Assembly (NCBI RefSeq): GCF_042680605.1
Contig: NZ_JBHUEE010000002.1
Span: forward strand, 62,001 to 126,000
Direction of reading: 5' to 3'
Origin: Allobogoriella deserti
Lineage (GTDB): Bacteria > Actinomycetota > Actinomycetes > Actinomycetales > Actinomycetaceae
Length of the DNA: 64,000 nt
Shown here: positions 42,895-51,575 of the stretch, one piece after another
How positions within the stretch are numbered: the first letter of the stretch is position 1
Layout of the letters: each line of letters opens with the position of its first letter
Program-made: the position numbers and the translations under genes
The notes under the pieces: model-generated
The model's database searches: none
Told to the model about the DNA's origin: nothing
Seen by the model: the letters and a program-made list of their open reading frames with translations, nothing else

Positions 42895-43935
42895 ATGACC
42901 TTGTTATCTGACGTGGCTCCGGCTCGGGCGGAACGGCCCGATCCGGTGCCCGCGCCTGGTCAAGGCCGCTGCGCGGACGACGCTACCCCAGTGGTCGTCG
43001 CGGTCGTCGTCGCGTACAACCGACGCGACCTGTTGACCAGGGCCCTGGACGGGCTGGCCGAGCAGGCCCGCCCCTGTGACGCCGTCGTCGTCGTGGACAA
43101 CGGCTCCACCGACGGTTCCGGAGAGCGGGCCGCCGCGCACCGCCTCCGTCCCGACGTCCTGACGCTCGAGCGCAACACGGGAGGTGCCGGCGGCTTCGCG
43201 GCCGGTCTGGCGCACGCCGTCCTCGCGCGCGGCGCGGACCTCGTCTGGCTGATGGACGACGACACCGTGCCGACCCCCACCGCACTGAGCGCCCTGCTGG
43301 ACGCCCGCGCGCGCTACGCCGGCCGGCCGGCGGTGCTCGCCTCTCGGGCGGTCTGGCACGACGGGCGTGACCACCCGATGAACACGCCGCGGCCACGGTT
43401 CGGCCTCACCGCCGGCCTGCGCGCCCGCGCCGCCGCCGTCGGCGCCGTCCCGGTACGGTCGGCCTCGTTCGTCTCCGTCCTCCTCGACGCCACGGCCGTG
43501 CGGACCGAGGGCCTGCCCGAGGCTGACTACTTCCTCTGGAACGACGACTTCGAGTACACCGCCCGACTCCTGCGCCGTCGCACCGGACTGTGGGTCGCCG
43601 ACTCCGTCGTCGAACACCTCACGGCCACCTTCGGAGACAGCGACGCCGACCCCGGCGGCCGCTTCTTCTTCGAGGTGCGCAACAAGCTCTGGCTGCTGCG
43701 CGCCTCGAGCGCGCTCGGCCCGCTGGAGACCCTCCTGTACGGAGCCGCGACGCTGCGGCGGTGGGCGCGCACCCTCCGCCGCGCGAGCGACCGCGCCACG
43801 GTGCTGGCCGCCGGCCGCCGCGGCCTGGCCGAAGGCCTGCGCGGTCAGCCGCAGCCCACCTCCGCGGTCCTCGCCGGGCTGGGCACGGTCAGCGACGAGG
43901 TACGCGCGATCGAGAAGGGAGCCGGCCGTGACTGA
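42895..43935 (+). CDS. GlfT1-like GT2 glycosyltransferase
   Basis: 346 residues. GT-A domain: VVAVVVAYNRRDLLTRALDGL, VVDNGSTDGSG, ERNTGGAGGFAAGLAHAV, the metal motif LMDDDTVP, and NDDFEYTARLLRR. The NTGGAGGFA, DGRDHPMN and NDDFEY stretches resemble GlfT1, which adds the first galactofuranose residues to the linker; a rhamnosyl- or other GT2 activity is also possible. Placed back to back with glf, which supports a Galf donor. The 35-residue N-terminus before the domain is poorly conserved in character, so a later start is conceivable. Confidence 0.8.
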   Translation: MTLLSDVAPARAERPDPVPAPGQGRCADDATPVVVAVVVAYNRRDLLTRALDGLAEQARPCDAVVVVDNGSTDGSGERAAAHRLRPDVLTLERNTGGAGGFAAGLAHAVLARGADLVWLMDDDTVPTPTALSALLDARARYAGRPAVLASRAVWHDGRDHPMNTPRPRFGLTAGLRARAAAVGAVPVRSASFVSVLLDATAVRTEGLPEADYFLWNDDFEYTARLLRRRTGLWVADSVVEHLTATFGDSDADPGGRFFFEVRNKLWLLRASSALGPLETLLYGAATLRRWARTLRRASDRATVLAAGRRGLAEGLRGQPQPTSAVLAGLGTVSDEVRAIEKGAGRD

Positions 43936-44881
43936 CACCGCTCTTGCACCCGGCACCACGGGTACGGCCGGCGAGCCGGAGCCGTTCAGCGTCCTGATGT
44001 CCGTCTACGGCGGCGACGACGCGGAGCAGTTCCGCCGCGCCGTCCGGTCGGCGACGGTCGAGCAGACGCTCCGGCCGGACGAACTGGTCGTCGTCCAGGA
44101 CGGCCCGCTACCGCCCGCCCTGGCCGTGGCGGTCGACGAACTGGCGTTCGCGGGCGGATACTCGCCGGCCGGTGCGGTGCCCACCCGCGTGGTGCGCCTG
44201 CCGCAGAACCGCGGACTCGCCCGTGCGCTGCAGGCGGGGCTGGCCGCCTGCTCCCACGACATCGTGGCCCGGGCGGACGCGGACGACATCAACCTGCCCG
44301 AGCGCTTCGAGATCCAGGTACCGCTCGTGCGGGACGGGCTCGACCTCGTGGGCTCCGCCATCACCGAGTTCGAGGAGGAGGGCGCCCCGCTGGGCATGAC
44401 GCGCCTGCTACCCACGGACCCGGAGGAGATCGCCGCCGTCGCCCGGTTCCGCGACCCGTTCAACCACCCGTCGGTGGTCTACCGCCGCAGTGCGGTGGAC
44501 CGTGCCGGCGGCTACCGGCACCTGGACCTCATGGAGGACTACTGGCTGTTCGCGCGCATGATCCGGACCGGCGCGCGAGTGGCCAACGTCCCGCACTCGC
44601 TCGTGCTGTACCGCGTCGGCGACGGGGCGTACGCCCGGCGCGGCGGGATGCGCCTGCTCCGCTCCGAGTGGGCCCTGCAAACCTGCCTCTACGAGGAAGG
44701 GTTCATCCAGGCCAAGCACCTGGCGCGTAACCTCGCCGTGCGCGGGGTGTACCGCCTCGTGCCCGAGTCCGTCCGCAAGCCGATCTACCAGTCGGTGATC
44801 TCCCGCCGTGGGCGCAGGTCCCGCACGACCGGGGGGCAGCACCAGGCGACGGCGTTCCACGGCGCCACCGGCGCACGCTGA
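43928..44881 (+). CDS. GT2 family glycosyltransferase (AmsE-like)
   Basis: 317-residue cytoplasmic GT2 enzyme. Motifs in order: FSVLMSVYGGDDAEQFRRAV, LVVVQDGPLPPAL, NRGLARALQAGL, the metal site ARADADDINLPERFE, and FNHPSVVYRRSAVDRAGGY followed by LMEDYWLFARMI. The HPSVVYRR plus EDYxLF pattern is typical of the AmsE/WcaA-like group. The GTG start overlaps the previous gene by 8 bases, so the two transferases are probably made together. Sugar unknown. Confidence 0.87.
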   Translation: MTDTALAPGTTGTAGEPEPFSVLMSVYGGDDAEQFRRAVRSATVEQTLRPDELVVVQDGPLPPALAVAVDELAFAGGYSPAGAVPTRVVRLPQNRGLARALQAGLAACSHDIVARADADDINLPERFEIQVPLVRDGLDLVGSAITEFEEEGAPLGMTRLLPTDPEEIAAVARFRDPFNHPSVVYRRSAVDRAGGYRHLDLMEDYWLFARMIRTGARVANVPHSLVLYRVGDGAYARRGGMRLLRSEWALQTCLYEEGFIQAKHLARNLAVRGVYRLVPESVRKPIYQSVISRRGRRSRTTGGQHQATAFHGATGAR

Positions 44882-44916
44882 CGCGTCCCGGACCGCTTCG
44901 ATCGTAGGATCGCCGC

Positions 44917-46179
44917 ATGCCCAGACACGCCGTGTCGCTGCCTGAGCTCGCCCACGCGGCGAGCCGCCGGCTGGCGGCCGCCCGGCACGCCCGCTCGTTA
45001 CGTCGCCACGACCTGCGCCGACGGCTGCTCACCGGGCTGCTCGGGGTGGCCATCTTCCTCGTCAGCTCCCTCGGCTTCGCCTACGCCGAGCTGCAGGGCA
45101 ACATCGGCCGCCACGACATCGACGACCTCGTGGGCACCGACCGCCCCACGCGCGCCGGGCAGAACTCGGACGACCCGCCGGAGGACCCGCAGGCCGGTGA
45201 GCCGCTGAACATCCTCGTGATGGGCAGCGACGAGCGCACCGAGGACGAGGCCGCCCAGGAGGGTGTCGAGGGCATGCGCTCGGACACGACGATGATCGCG
45301 CACGTCAGTGCGGACCGCTCCCGTGTCGAGGTGGTCTCCATCCCGCGCGACACGATCGTCGAGATCCCCTCCTGCACCTTGCCGGACGGGACCGAGACCG
45401 CACCGCAGTACCAGGCCAGGTTCAACTCGGCCTTCGCCACCGGCGGGAGCACCGGTGATCCGGCGACGGCTGCCGCCTGCACCATCAAGACGGTCGAGCA
45501 GATGACCGGCGTGTTCATCGACGACTTCGTCGTCGTGGACTTCGCCGGCTTCGAGAACGTCGTCGACGCGCTCGACGGCGTGCCGATGTACATCCCGGAG
45601 GCGGTCGACGACCCCCGGGCACACCTGCAGCTCGAGCAGGGGTGTCAGGTCCTGGGCGGGGAGGAGGCTCTCGGGTACGCCCGGGCGCGGTACTCCCTCG
45701 GTGACGGCTCGGACATCTCCCGCATCGAACGCCAGCAGAAGCTCGTCGCCGCGATCGCCCGCGAGGCGCTCAGTGTCCAGCTGCTCACCAACGTCCCGCG
45801 GCTGTACCGCTTTCTGGACGCCAGCACCAGCACCCTGACCACCGGAGAATGGCTCGGTGAGATCCCGACCATGGCCGGGCTCGCCGCGTCCCTGCGCGGC
45901 ATCCGACCGTCCGAGATCCGCTTCGCGACCATGCCGTTCGTGCCGCAGGGCGCGACCGTCTCACCCGCGCCCGAGGCCGAGCAGATGTGGGAGAACCTCC
46001 ACAACGACCGCCCGATCGACGCCGACCTGACCGGGACCGGGGAGGAGCCGACCGAGGAGTCGAGCGAGGACGCCTCCGAGACGGCCACCGAGGAGGAGAC
46101 CACCGAGGAGGAGACGTCCGAGGAGCCCGACGACCAGACCGCCACCGAGGAAGAGACCACGCCGGAGTGCACGCGCTGA
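44917..46179 (+). CDS. LytR-CpsA-Psr (LCP) family ligase
   Basis: 420 residues. LCP proteins join lipid-linked wall polymers to peptidoglycan outside the cell. A cytoplasmic basic N-terminus, one membrane helix (LLTGLLGVAIFLVSSLGFAYAE, about 37-58), then the LCP domain: ILVMGSDERTE, GMRSDTTMIAHVS, EVVSIPRDTIVEIPSC, FAGFENVVDALDGVPMYI and ALGYARARYSLGDGSDISRIERQQK. The Arg and Asp residues that bind the pyrophosphate lipid are present. The tail is a 45-residue Glu/Thr-rich low-complexity region ending in Cys. Followed 118 bases later by a second LCP gene. Confidence 0.92.
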   Translation: MPRHAVSLPELAHAASRRLAAARHARSLRRHDLRRRLLTGLLGVAIFLVSSLGFAYAELQGNIGRHDIDDLVGTDRPTRAGQNSDDPPEDPQAGEPLNILVMGSDERTEDEAAQEGVEGMRSDTTMIAHVSADRSRVEVVSIPRDTIVEIPSCTLPDGTETAPQYQARFNSAFATGGSTGDPATAAACTIKTVEQMTGVFIDDFVVVDFAGFENVVDALDGVPMYIPEAVDDPRAHLQLEQGCQVLGGEEALGYARARYSLGDGSDISRIERQQKLVAAIAREALSVQLLTNVPRLYRFLDASTSTLTTGEWLGEIPTMAGLAASLRGIRPSEIRFATMPFVPQGATVSPAPEAEQMWENLHNDRPIDADLTGTGEEPTEESSEDASETATEEETTEEETSEEPDDQTATEEETTPECTR

Positions 46180-46297
46180 CCGCAGGCGGCACGCCCGCCG
46201 GGCTGCCCGGGCGCGGGATCACCGCAGAGGTAGGCTGCCGGTGCCCCGGCGGCCAGACGTCCGCCGCCGGGCCGGCGAGCTGGAGACGGAGGGCCGG

Positions 46298-47578
46298 ATG
46301 AGCACCGACGACAGCCGGGAACGTCCCCCGAGCTTCCGGCCGGCCTCACCCGGCAAGCGGCCGGACCCCCGTACCGCGCGGCCCGTCGGCGGCGGCTCGG
46401 AGCACACCCGCCGGATGCCCACGACGCCACCGGAGCAGGGCCCGATCGCACCTGCGGGAACGCGGGGCGAACGTCGTCGTCGGCGGTCGGCCGTCGCCGC
46501 CGAGCGGCCCTCGCACGTTCCGCCGCCGTCCTACACGCCCCCGGGGGCCGCGGCTGCCGAAGGCGGGCCGTCTGCCCGCCCCGCTCGCTCCCCGCAAGCG
46601 CCGGCCGGGCCTCCCCCGGCCGAGCGTCCACCGCGACGACGGCGCCGGCGTCCACCGATCGTCCGCGGCCTCGTCCTCCTGCTGGTGCTGATCATCGCCT
46701 GGCCCGTCGGCCTGCTGATCTACGCCAACGGACGTATCCAGCACACCGACGCGCTCAGCGGTGCGCCGGACACGACGGGAACGACGTACCTCATCGCCGG
46801 CTCGGACTCACGATCGGACGGGGCCGTGGGAGAGGACGGCACCGAGGGGCAGCGGTCGGACACGATCATGCTGCTGCAGGTGCGGTTCGGATTCGCGGCC
46901 CTGATCTCGCTCCCCCGGGACACGTACGCCGAGATCCCCGGTGTCGGCCCGAACAAGCTCAACGCGGCCTACGCGCTCGGGGGACCGCCGCTGCTGACCG
47001 AGACGGTCGAGGAGCTCAGCGGTCTGACCGTGGACCACTACGCCGAGATCGGCATGGGCGGAGTGCAGGACGTCGTCGACGCCGTCGAGGGCGTCGAGCT
47101 GTGTCTGGACTACGACGTCGACGACAGCCGCAGCCGTCTGCAGTGGCAGGCGGGCTGCCACCACGCCGACGGCGAGACGGCGCTGGCGTTCTCGCGGATG
47201 CGCTACTCCGACCCGCGCGGGGACATCGGCCGTGCCGAACGCCAGCGGCAGGTGGTCGGTGCGGTGATGAGCGAAGCCACGAAGCCGGCCACGCTGCTCA
47301 ACCCCGTCGACCACGTCCAGCTCGTCAACGCCGGGACCGACGCCGTGGTCACCGACCCGGACTCAGGCATCCTCGACCTCGGCATCATGGCGTGGGCCTT
47401 CCGGTCCGCCACCGGCGAGGGCGGGATCGCCGGCACGCCCCCGATCGCTGACCCGGCCTACGACGTCCCGGGGGTCGGTTCGACCGTGCTGCTCGACGAG
47501 GAACGCGCACCGGACTTCTTCCAGCGGCTTCAGGAGGGCGAGCTGCGTCCCTCGGACGTGGAGACCGAGACGAGCTAG
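46298..47578 (+). CDS. LytR-CpsA-Psr (LCP) family ligase
   Basis: 426 residues. A long Pro/Arg-rich cytoplasmic region (1-120) precedes one membrane helix (IVRGLVLLLVLIIAWPVGLLIYANG, about 123-147). LCP domain motifs: YLIAGSDSRSDGA, GQRSDTIMLLQVR, ALISLPRDTYAEIPG, GGVQDVVDAVEGVELCL, and ALAFSRMRYSDPRGDIGRAERQRQ. The start at ATG 46298 follows GGAG/GGAGGG. Having two LCP ligases beside several polymer modules fits attachment of more than one polymer. Convergent with galE, 16 bases apart. Confidence 0.92.
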   Translation: MSTDDSRERPPSFRPASPGKRPDPRTARPVGGGSEHTRRMPTTPPEQGPIAPAGTRGERRRRRSAVAAERPSHVPPPSYTPPGAAAAEGGPSARPARSPQAPAGPPPAERPPRRRRRRPPIVRGLVLLLVLIIAWPVGLLIYANGRIQHTDALSGAPDTTGTTYLIAGSDSRSDGAVGEDGTEGQRSDTIMLLQVRFGFAALISLPRDTYAEIPGVGPNKLNAAYALGGPPLLTETVEELSGLTVDHYAEIGMGGVQDVVDAVEGVELCLDYDVDDSRSRLQWQAGCHHADGETALAFSRMRYSDPRGDIGRAERQRQVVGAVMSEATKPATLLNPVDHVQLVNAGTDAVVTDPDSGILDLGIMAWAFRSATGEGGIAGTPPIADPAYDVPGVGSTVLLDEERAPDFFQRLQEGELRPSDVETETS

Positions 47579-47594
47579 GACACCCGGCGGTACG

Positions 47595-48569
47595 TCAGAT
47601 GCGGCGCGGGCCGGCCTGCCACGCCTCCCACGCACTGCGCACGATGTCGCTGAGCCCGTGCCCCGCCTTCCAGCCGAGATGGTCGCGGATGCGGTCGGGC
47701 GAGGCCACGAGCCGTGGCGGGTCACCGGGGCGGCGGGGCTCGATGTCGGCGGTGACGTCGAGACCGCTGACCTCGCCGATCGTGTCGATGACCTCGCGGA
47801 CGGAGGCGCCGGTGCCGGTGCCGACGTTGAAGACGTTCTCGCCCGGCTCGCCGTCCAGCCCGTCGAGCGCGGCCAGGTGCGCATGGGCGAGGTCCAGGAC
47901 GTGGATGTAGTCGCGGATGCAGGTGCCGTCGGGGGTGGGGTAGTCGTCGCCGAAGATCGCCGGTCGGCGGCCGTCGGCGAGCCGGTCGAACACCATCGGG
48001 ACGAGGTTGAGCACCGCGGGGTCGCCGAGCTCGGGCCAGCCGGATCCGGCGACGTTGAAGTAACGCAGCGCGCTCCAGCGCAGCCCCCACGATCGGGCAC
48101 AGTCGGCCATGAGCCACTCCCCGACGAGCTTCGTCTCGCCGTAAGGGTTGATCGGCTGCGGCGTGACCCCCTCGGTGACGATGTCGACGTCGGGCTGCCC
48201 GTAGACGGCTGCGGAGGAGGAGAAGATCATCCGGGTGACCCCGGTGGACTCCATCGCGCCGAGCAGGTTGACCAGGCCGCCGACGTTCTGACGGTAGTAC
48301 CACACCGGGCGCTCGACCGACTCCCCCACCTGCTTCTTCGCCGCGAAGTGGATGACGCTGTCGATCTCACGTTCGCGCAGCACGAGCTCGAGCCGTTCCT
48401 GCGCGTCCGGGGCGGCAATGTCGAGCTCGACGAGCCCGGCGGCACCGACGCGGTGACCGACCCCGGTGGAGAGGTCGTCGACGACGAGCACGTCGTCACC
48501 GCGATCAGCGAGGAGTCGGACCACGTGCGCTCCGATGTAGCCGGCTCCGCCGACGACCAGGGTGCTCAT
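47595..48569 (-). CDS. galE: UDP-glucose 4-epimerase
   Basis: Interconverts UDP-glucose and UDP-galactose, feeding glf. 324 residues: NAD loop VVGGAGYIGAHV, FAAKKQVGESVERPVWYY, SSSAAVYGQP, NPYGETKLVGEW with the catalytic Tyr-Lys pair, RYFNVAGS and RDYIHVLDLAHAHLAAL are all intact. The ATG at 48569 is used; a start three codons earlier is equally open. It closes the minus-strand run that begins with the GT2 at 55392. Confidence 0.94.
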   Translation of the reverse strand: MSTLVVGGAGYIGAHVVRLLADRGDDVLVVDDLSTGVGHRVGAAGLVELDIAAPDAQERLELVLREREIDSVIHFAAKKQVGESVERPVWYYRQNVGGLVNLLGAMESTGVTRMIFSSSAAVYGQPDVDIVTEGVTPQPINPYGETKLVGEWLMADCARSWGLRWSALRYFNVAGSGWPELGDPAVLNLVPMVFDRLADGRRPAIFGDDYPTPDGTCIRDYIHVLDLAHAHLAALDGLDGEPGENVFNVGTGTGASVREVIDTIGEVSGLDVTADIEPRRPGDPPRLVASPDRIRDHLGWKAGHGLSDIVRSAWEAWQAGPRRI

Positions 48570-48601
48570 GCAGGCCACACTAGCTGGCCGCCCGCTGCGG
48601 T

Positions 48602-49747
48602 CTAACGTGCTGCTCGTTGCTCGCGGGCGGACGTCCCCGCCATGCCGGGCAGACGGCGCTGCAGGCGGCGCCAGGACCGCCTGAGGCGCCGCCGGCCCCG
48701 CCGGCCGAGCTCACGCGCCAGGTCGTTGCCGCGATAGTGGGCGAGCGGCGTGGGCACGGCCTGCGGCGGACGCCGGACGTCCGCGGCAGGCTCCCGTCCT
48801 CGCCTCCGGGCGGCGAGCAGTTCCCGCTCGAGCGCGATCGCGTTCCGGTTCGCCTCCCGGACCATCTCGCGCAGATCGGCGATCCGTTCATGGACGGCGC
48901 GCCGCGCGGCGATGTCGTTCATGGACTGCTCGGTCCAGGAGATCGGCCGGGACATCACCTTCTCGAGGGACCACAAGGCCCCGAAGCGGTCGAAGTCCGC
49001 CGCGTAGTGGCGCTCGATCTTCTGCCGGATCTCGTCGGGGAAGACCTCACGACCGGCCGCGAGCGGCGTGTCGTTCTCGCGGGCGAGCGTCAGCTCGCCG
49101 ACGTGCTGGCCCACGGTAACCAGGTGGTCGGTGAGATCGCCGGTCAGCTGCCCGATCTCGGAGATCTCGTAGACACGGCTGTAAGGGACGAGATCCTCGC
49201 GCAGCCGTGCCGTCTGGGGGGCGAAGTGCCCGTCGCCCGCGGGGCCGCCTCCACCCCGGCCGGCGGTCAGCACGTCCACGAACCGGGCCCAGTCGGCCAG
49301 GACCTCCTCCGGCGAGGTCGGCGTGCGCGGCAGCCAGTCGCGGCCGGCCCACTTGCGATGGAAGTAGATCGGGTCCCCGACGAGGAACTTCGACTGCCAC
49401 GCGGAGAAGAGTCTCAGCCGCGGATCTCGGACGACGCCGAAGACGAACCATCCGTTCGACGGCGAGATGGTCCCGAGGGTGCCGGCGTCGAGGTCGCTCA
49501 GTCGCGGGGTGTTCTGCCAGAGCTTGCGGTTGTGGATGAGCATGCGCCGGCTCGGCTCGGCCGACGGGTGGGACCGGAAGCTCTCGACGTCCTGACCGGA
49601 GATCTCCGCGAGCAGCCACTTGATGGAGGTGCAGGCGTTCTTCCCGATCGAGGTGAACACGATCTTCTGCCTGGGCAGCACGTAGGTGTTGCGCACCTCG
49701 GCGGCCTGCGCGGCGGTCGCCGGGGACGCGAGGTCTGCGATCTTCAC
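48602..49747 (-). CDS. Sulfotransferase family protein (carbohydrate sulfotransferase-like)
   Basis: 381 residues. The PAPS 5'-phosphosulfate loop is FTSIGKNACTSIKWLLAE at about 31-48, a Sulfotransfer_2-like variant (K-N-A-C-T-S), and the 3'-phosphate segment is FGVVRDPRLRLFSAWQSKF near 102-120. The last 90 residues are Arg-rich with a charged helix (IADLREMVREANRNAIALEREL). Predicted to sulfate a cytoplasmic sugar intermediate. Lies between galE and a GT61 gene in the same direction. No homology to the sulfotransferase at 26174 beyond the motifs. Confidence 0.78.
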   Translation of the reverse strand: MKIADLASPATAAQAAEVRNTYVLPRQKIVFTSIGKNACTSIKWLLAEISGQDVESFRSHPSAEPSRRMLIHNRKLWQNTPRLSDLDAGTLGTISPSNGWFVFGVVRDPRLRLFSAWQSKFLVGDPIYFHRKWAGRDWLPRTPTSPEEVLADWARFVDVLTAGRGGGGPAGDGHFAPQTARLREDLVPYSRVYEISEIGQLTGDLTDHLVTVGQHVGELTLARENDTPLAAGREVFPDEIRQKIERHYAADFDRFGALWSLEKVMSRPISWTEQSMNDIAARRAVHERIADLREMVREANRNAIALERELLAARRRGREPAADVRRPPQAVPTPLAHYRGNDLARELGRRGRRRLRRSWRRLQRRLPGMAGTSAREQRAAR

Positions 49748-49822
49748 CGCCGCATGGTCCCATACGTCCGCCGCGGGCGCAGAGCAGGCCGTCAGCGTGC
49801 CGCAGCCCCGGGTGCGAGGCGG

Positions 49823-51568
49823 TCAGCCCGAGGTCTGCGAGACCGAGCGCAGCAGGGTGCCCAGTGCCGCGCCGTCACGGTCGAAGTCGAACCGGTAGTC
49901 GGCGTGGAACCCGCTCCGCTTCCCGGCATCGTCCTCGGTCGCCGGGTCGCACCAGAAGTAGTGCAGTTCCCCGCCGTACATCGCGGCGAGGTGGTACTCG
50001 TTGGTGGCCCAGTAGCTCGTGGAGGCGATGACGATCCGGGTGGCGGGTCGCCCGGAGAAGACGGTGTTGATCATGCCTGATCCGGCGTACCCGGCGACGA
50101 CCGAGGCGTGGGTCATCACCTTGATCTGGTCCGGGAGGGACATCTCCTCGGGGTGGAGCACGGCGAAGCCCGCCTCGGCGAACCGCCGTTCGAGGTCGGC
50201 GCCGTTGAGGCATCGGCGCCTGGAGGCACTGCGCCGGGAGATGAACACACGGTCTGCGACCGGCTCCTGGCGGGCGTGGGGCAGGAGCGCGCGGGCCACA
50301 CGCTCCCACACCTCGCGCGCCGCAGGATGGAGGAACTTCGGTTGCTGGAACGCCTGGGTCGCGGTCACCAGTGTCTCCACCCGCGCCGCCTCGCGCAGAA
50401 CGGTGATCCGGTCCGGGCCGATGCCGAAGGCCTCGAGCAGTTGCCGGGTGTACGGCGGCACCTCGTCCTCGTGGTGCAGCGCCGGGCTGAGGAGCACCTT
50501 GAGGTCGGGGAAGCGAGCGGCGGCCTCGTCCCATGCCCACAGCCGCGACAGGTCGTGGGTGATGACGTGGCCGTAGTGACCGGGCACCTGGTTGTCGAGA
50601 TGGAAGTAGGCACCGGCAAGCTCTCCCGGTTCGCCCTCGAACGCCGGTACACGCGAGTAGTCCGGCCCGAAGTCGTGGACACCGAAGGTGCGCCGTCGCG
50701 GGTTCCAGGGCAGGAAGTACGACGCCGGCAGCAGGATCCCGCTGACGGAGGCGATCTGCCGGGGGGCGCAGAGTGCGTCGCCGTAGGCCGTGCACACCAA
50801 CTCCTCGGCCACGTCCGTGCCCGGCAGCCGCTGACGCTCGAGTTCGGCGTCGTTGGATCGGATGGTCGAGGCCGAGCGGACGGTCACCGCTGCTCGCCGC
50901 GCCAGGACCTCGCGGGCGCCACCGCGTGCCGGCACGGCACGGGCGGCGGTCGCGGGGTCGACCTTGAGGACGTGATCCCCGCCCTTGGTGGCGGCGAGGA
51001 AATCCTGCTCGACGCGCACTGCGGCCAGTGCCTTGCCCAGGCCCCGCTCGACGGCGCTCATCCCGGGCCACCGTCCCCGGGGCGAGCGCGCCTTCCGGGC
51101 GGCGAGCGAGAGCACGAACTCGGCCACGTTCGCCGCCCGGCGCTTCCCGCCCTGCTCGGACGGTGTACCGGCGACGAGGTAGCGCCCACCGCCGGTTAGG
51201 GAGAGGAACGCACGGGAGAACGTGGCCGACTTCCTGGTGCCGGCGAGCCGCCGCAGGTCGATGATCACCTCGGCCGGGGGCCGGAGTGCGAGTTCCCGCA
51301 CGACGTCGTCGTCATCGTCGACGTCGGCGAGGTCGAGCCGCGCCGGCCGCCGCAGCGGCGCCACCGTGGTCAGCACGGTCACACTCGCGTCGGGCCACCG
51401 GTCGGCGAAGAGGCGGCCGCTCGGCACCGGAAGCCGGTCACAGACCAACACGAGGTGCGTCGGTTCGAGACCGGCGAGCTCGGCTTCGATGAGCGGCAGA
51501 TGGTGACGCTGCACCGCCACGGTGGACAAGCTGCTCTTCTCCGCGAGCTCTGCCAAGGTGCGCGTCAT
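49823..51568 (-). CDS. GT61 (DUF563) family glycosyltransferase
   Basis: 581 residues. The C-terminal 320 residues carry the GT61 pattern: GAYFHLDNQVPGHYGHVITHDLSRLWAWDEA, RVFISRRSASRRRCLNGADLERRF, EMSLPDQIKVMTHASVVAGYAGSGMINTVF. The N-terminal 250 residues are less conserved and contain a Rossmann-like start (LVLVCDRLPVPSGRLFA); this double-domain form is also seen in other actinobacterial envelope clusters. GT61 enzymes include xylosyl-, arabinosyl- and GlcNAc-transferases; the sugar here is unknown. It follows the sulfotransferase-like gene by 7 bases. Confidence 0.82.
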   Translation of the reverse strand: MTRTLAELAEKSSLSTVAVQRHHLPLIEAELAGLEPTHLVLVCDRLPVPSGRLFADRWPDASVTVLTTVAPLRRPARLDLADVDDDDDVVRELALRPPAEVIIDLRRLAGTRKSATFSRAFLSLTGGGRYLVAGTPSEQGGKRRAANVAEFVLSLAARKARSPRGRWPGMSAVERGLGKALAAVRVEQDFLAATKGGDHVLKVDPATAARAVPARGGAREVLARRAAVTVRSASTIRSNDAELERQRLPGTDVAEELVCTAYGDALCAPRQIASVSGILLPASYFLPWNPRRRTFGVHDFGPDYSRVPAFEGEPGELAGAYFHLDNQVPGHYGHVITHDLSRLWAWDEAAARFPDLKVLLSPALHHEDEVPPYTRQLLEAFGIGPDRITVLREAARVETLVTATQAFQQPKFLHPAAREVWERVARALLPHARQEPVADRVFISRRSASRRRCLNGADLERRFAEAGFAVLHPEEMSLPDQIKVMTHASVVAGYAGSGMINTVFSGRPATRIVIASTSYWATNEYHLAAMYGGELHYFWCDPATEDDAGKRSGFHADYRFDFDRDGAALGTLLRSVSQTSG

Positions 51569-51575
51569 CGTCGTC

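Noticed and set aside
49823..51568. A missing teichoic acid polymerase (TagF/TarL)
   Set aside because: The long protein was checked for CDP-glycerol glycerophosphotransferase motifs but shows the GT61/DUF563 pattern instead.
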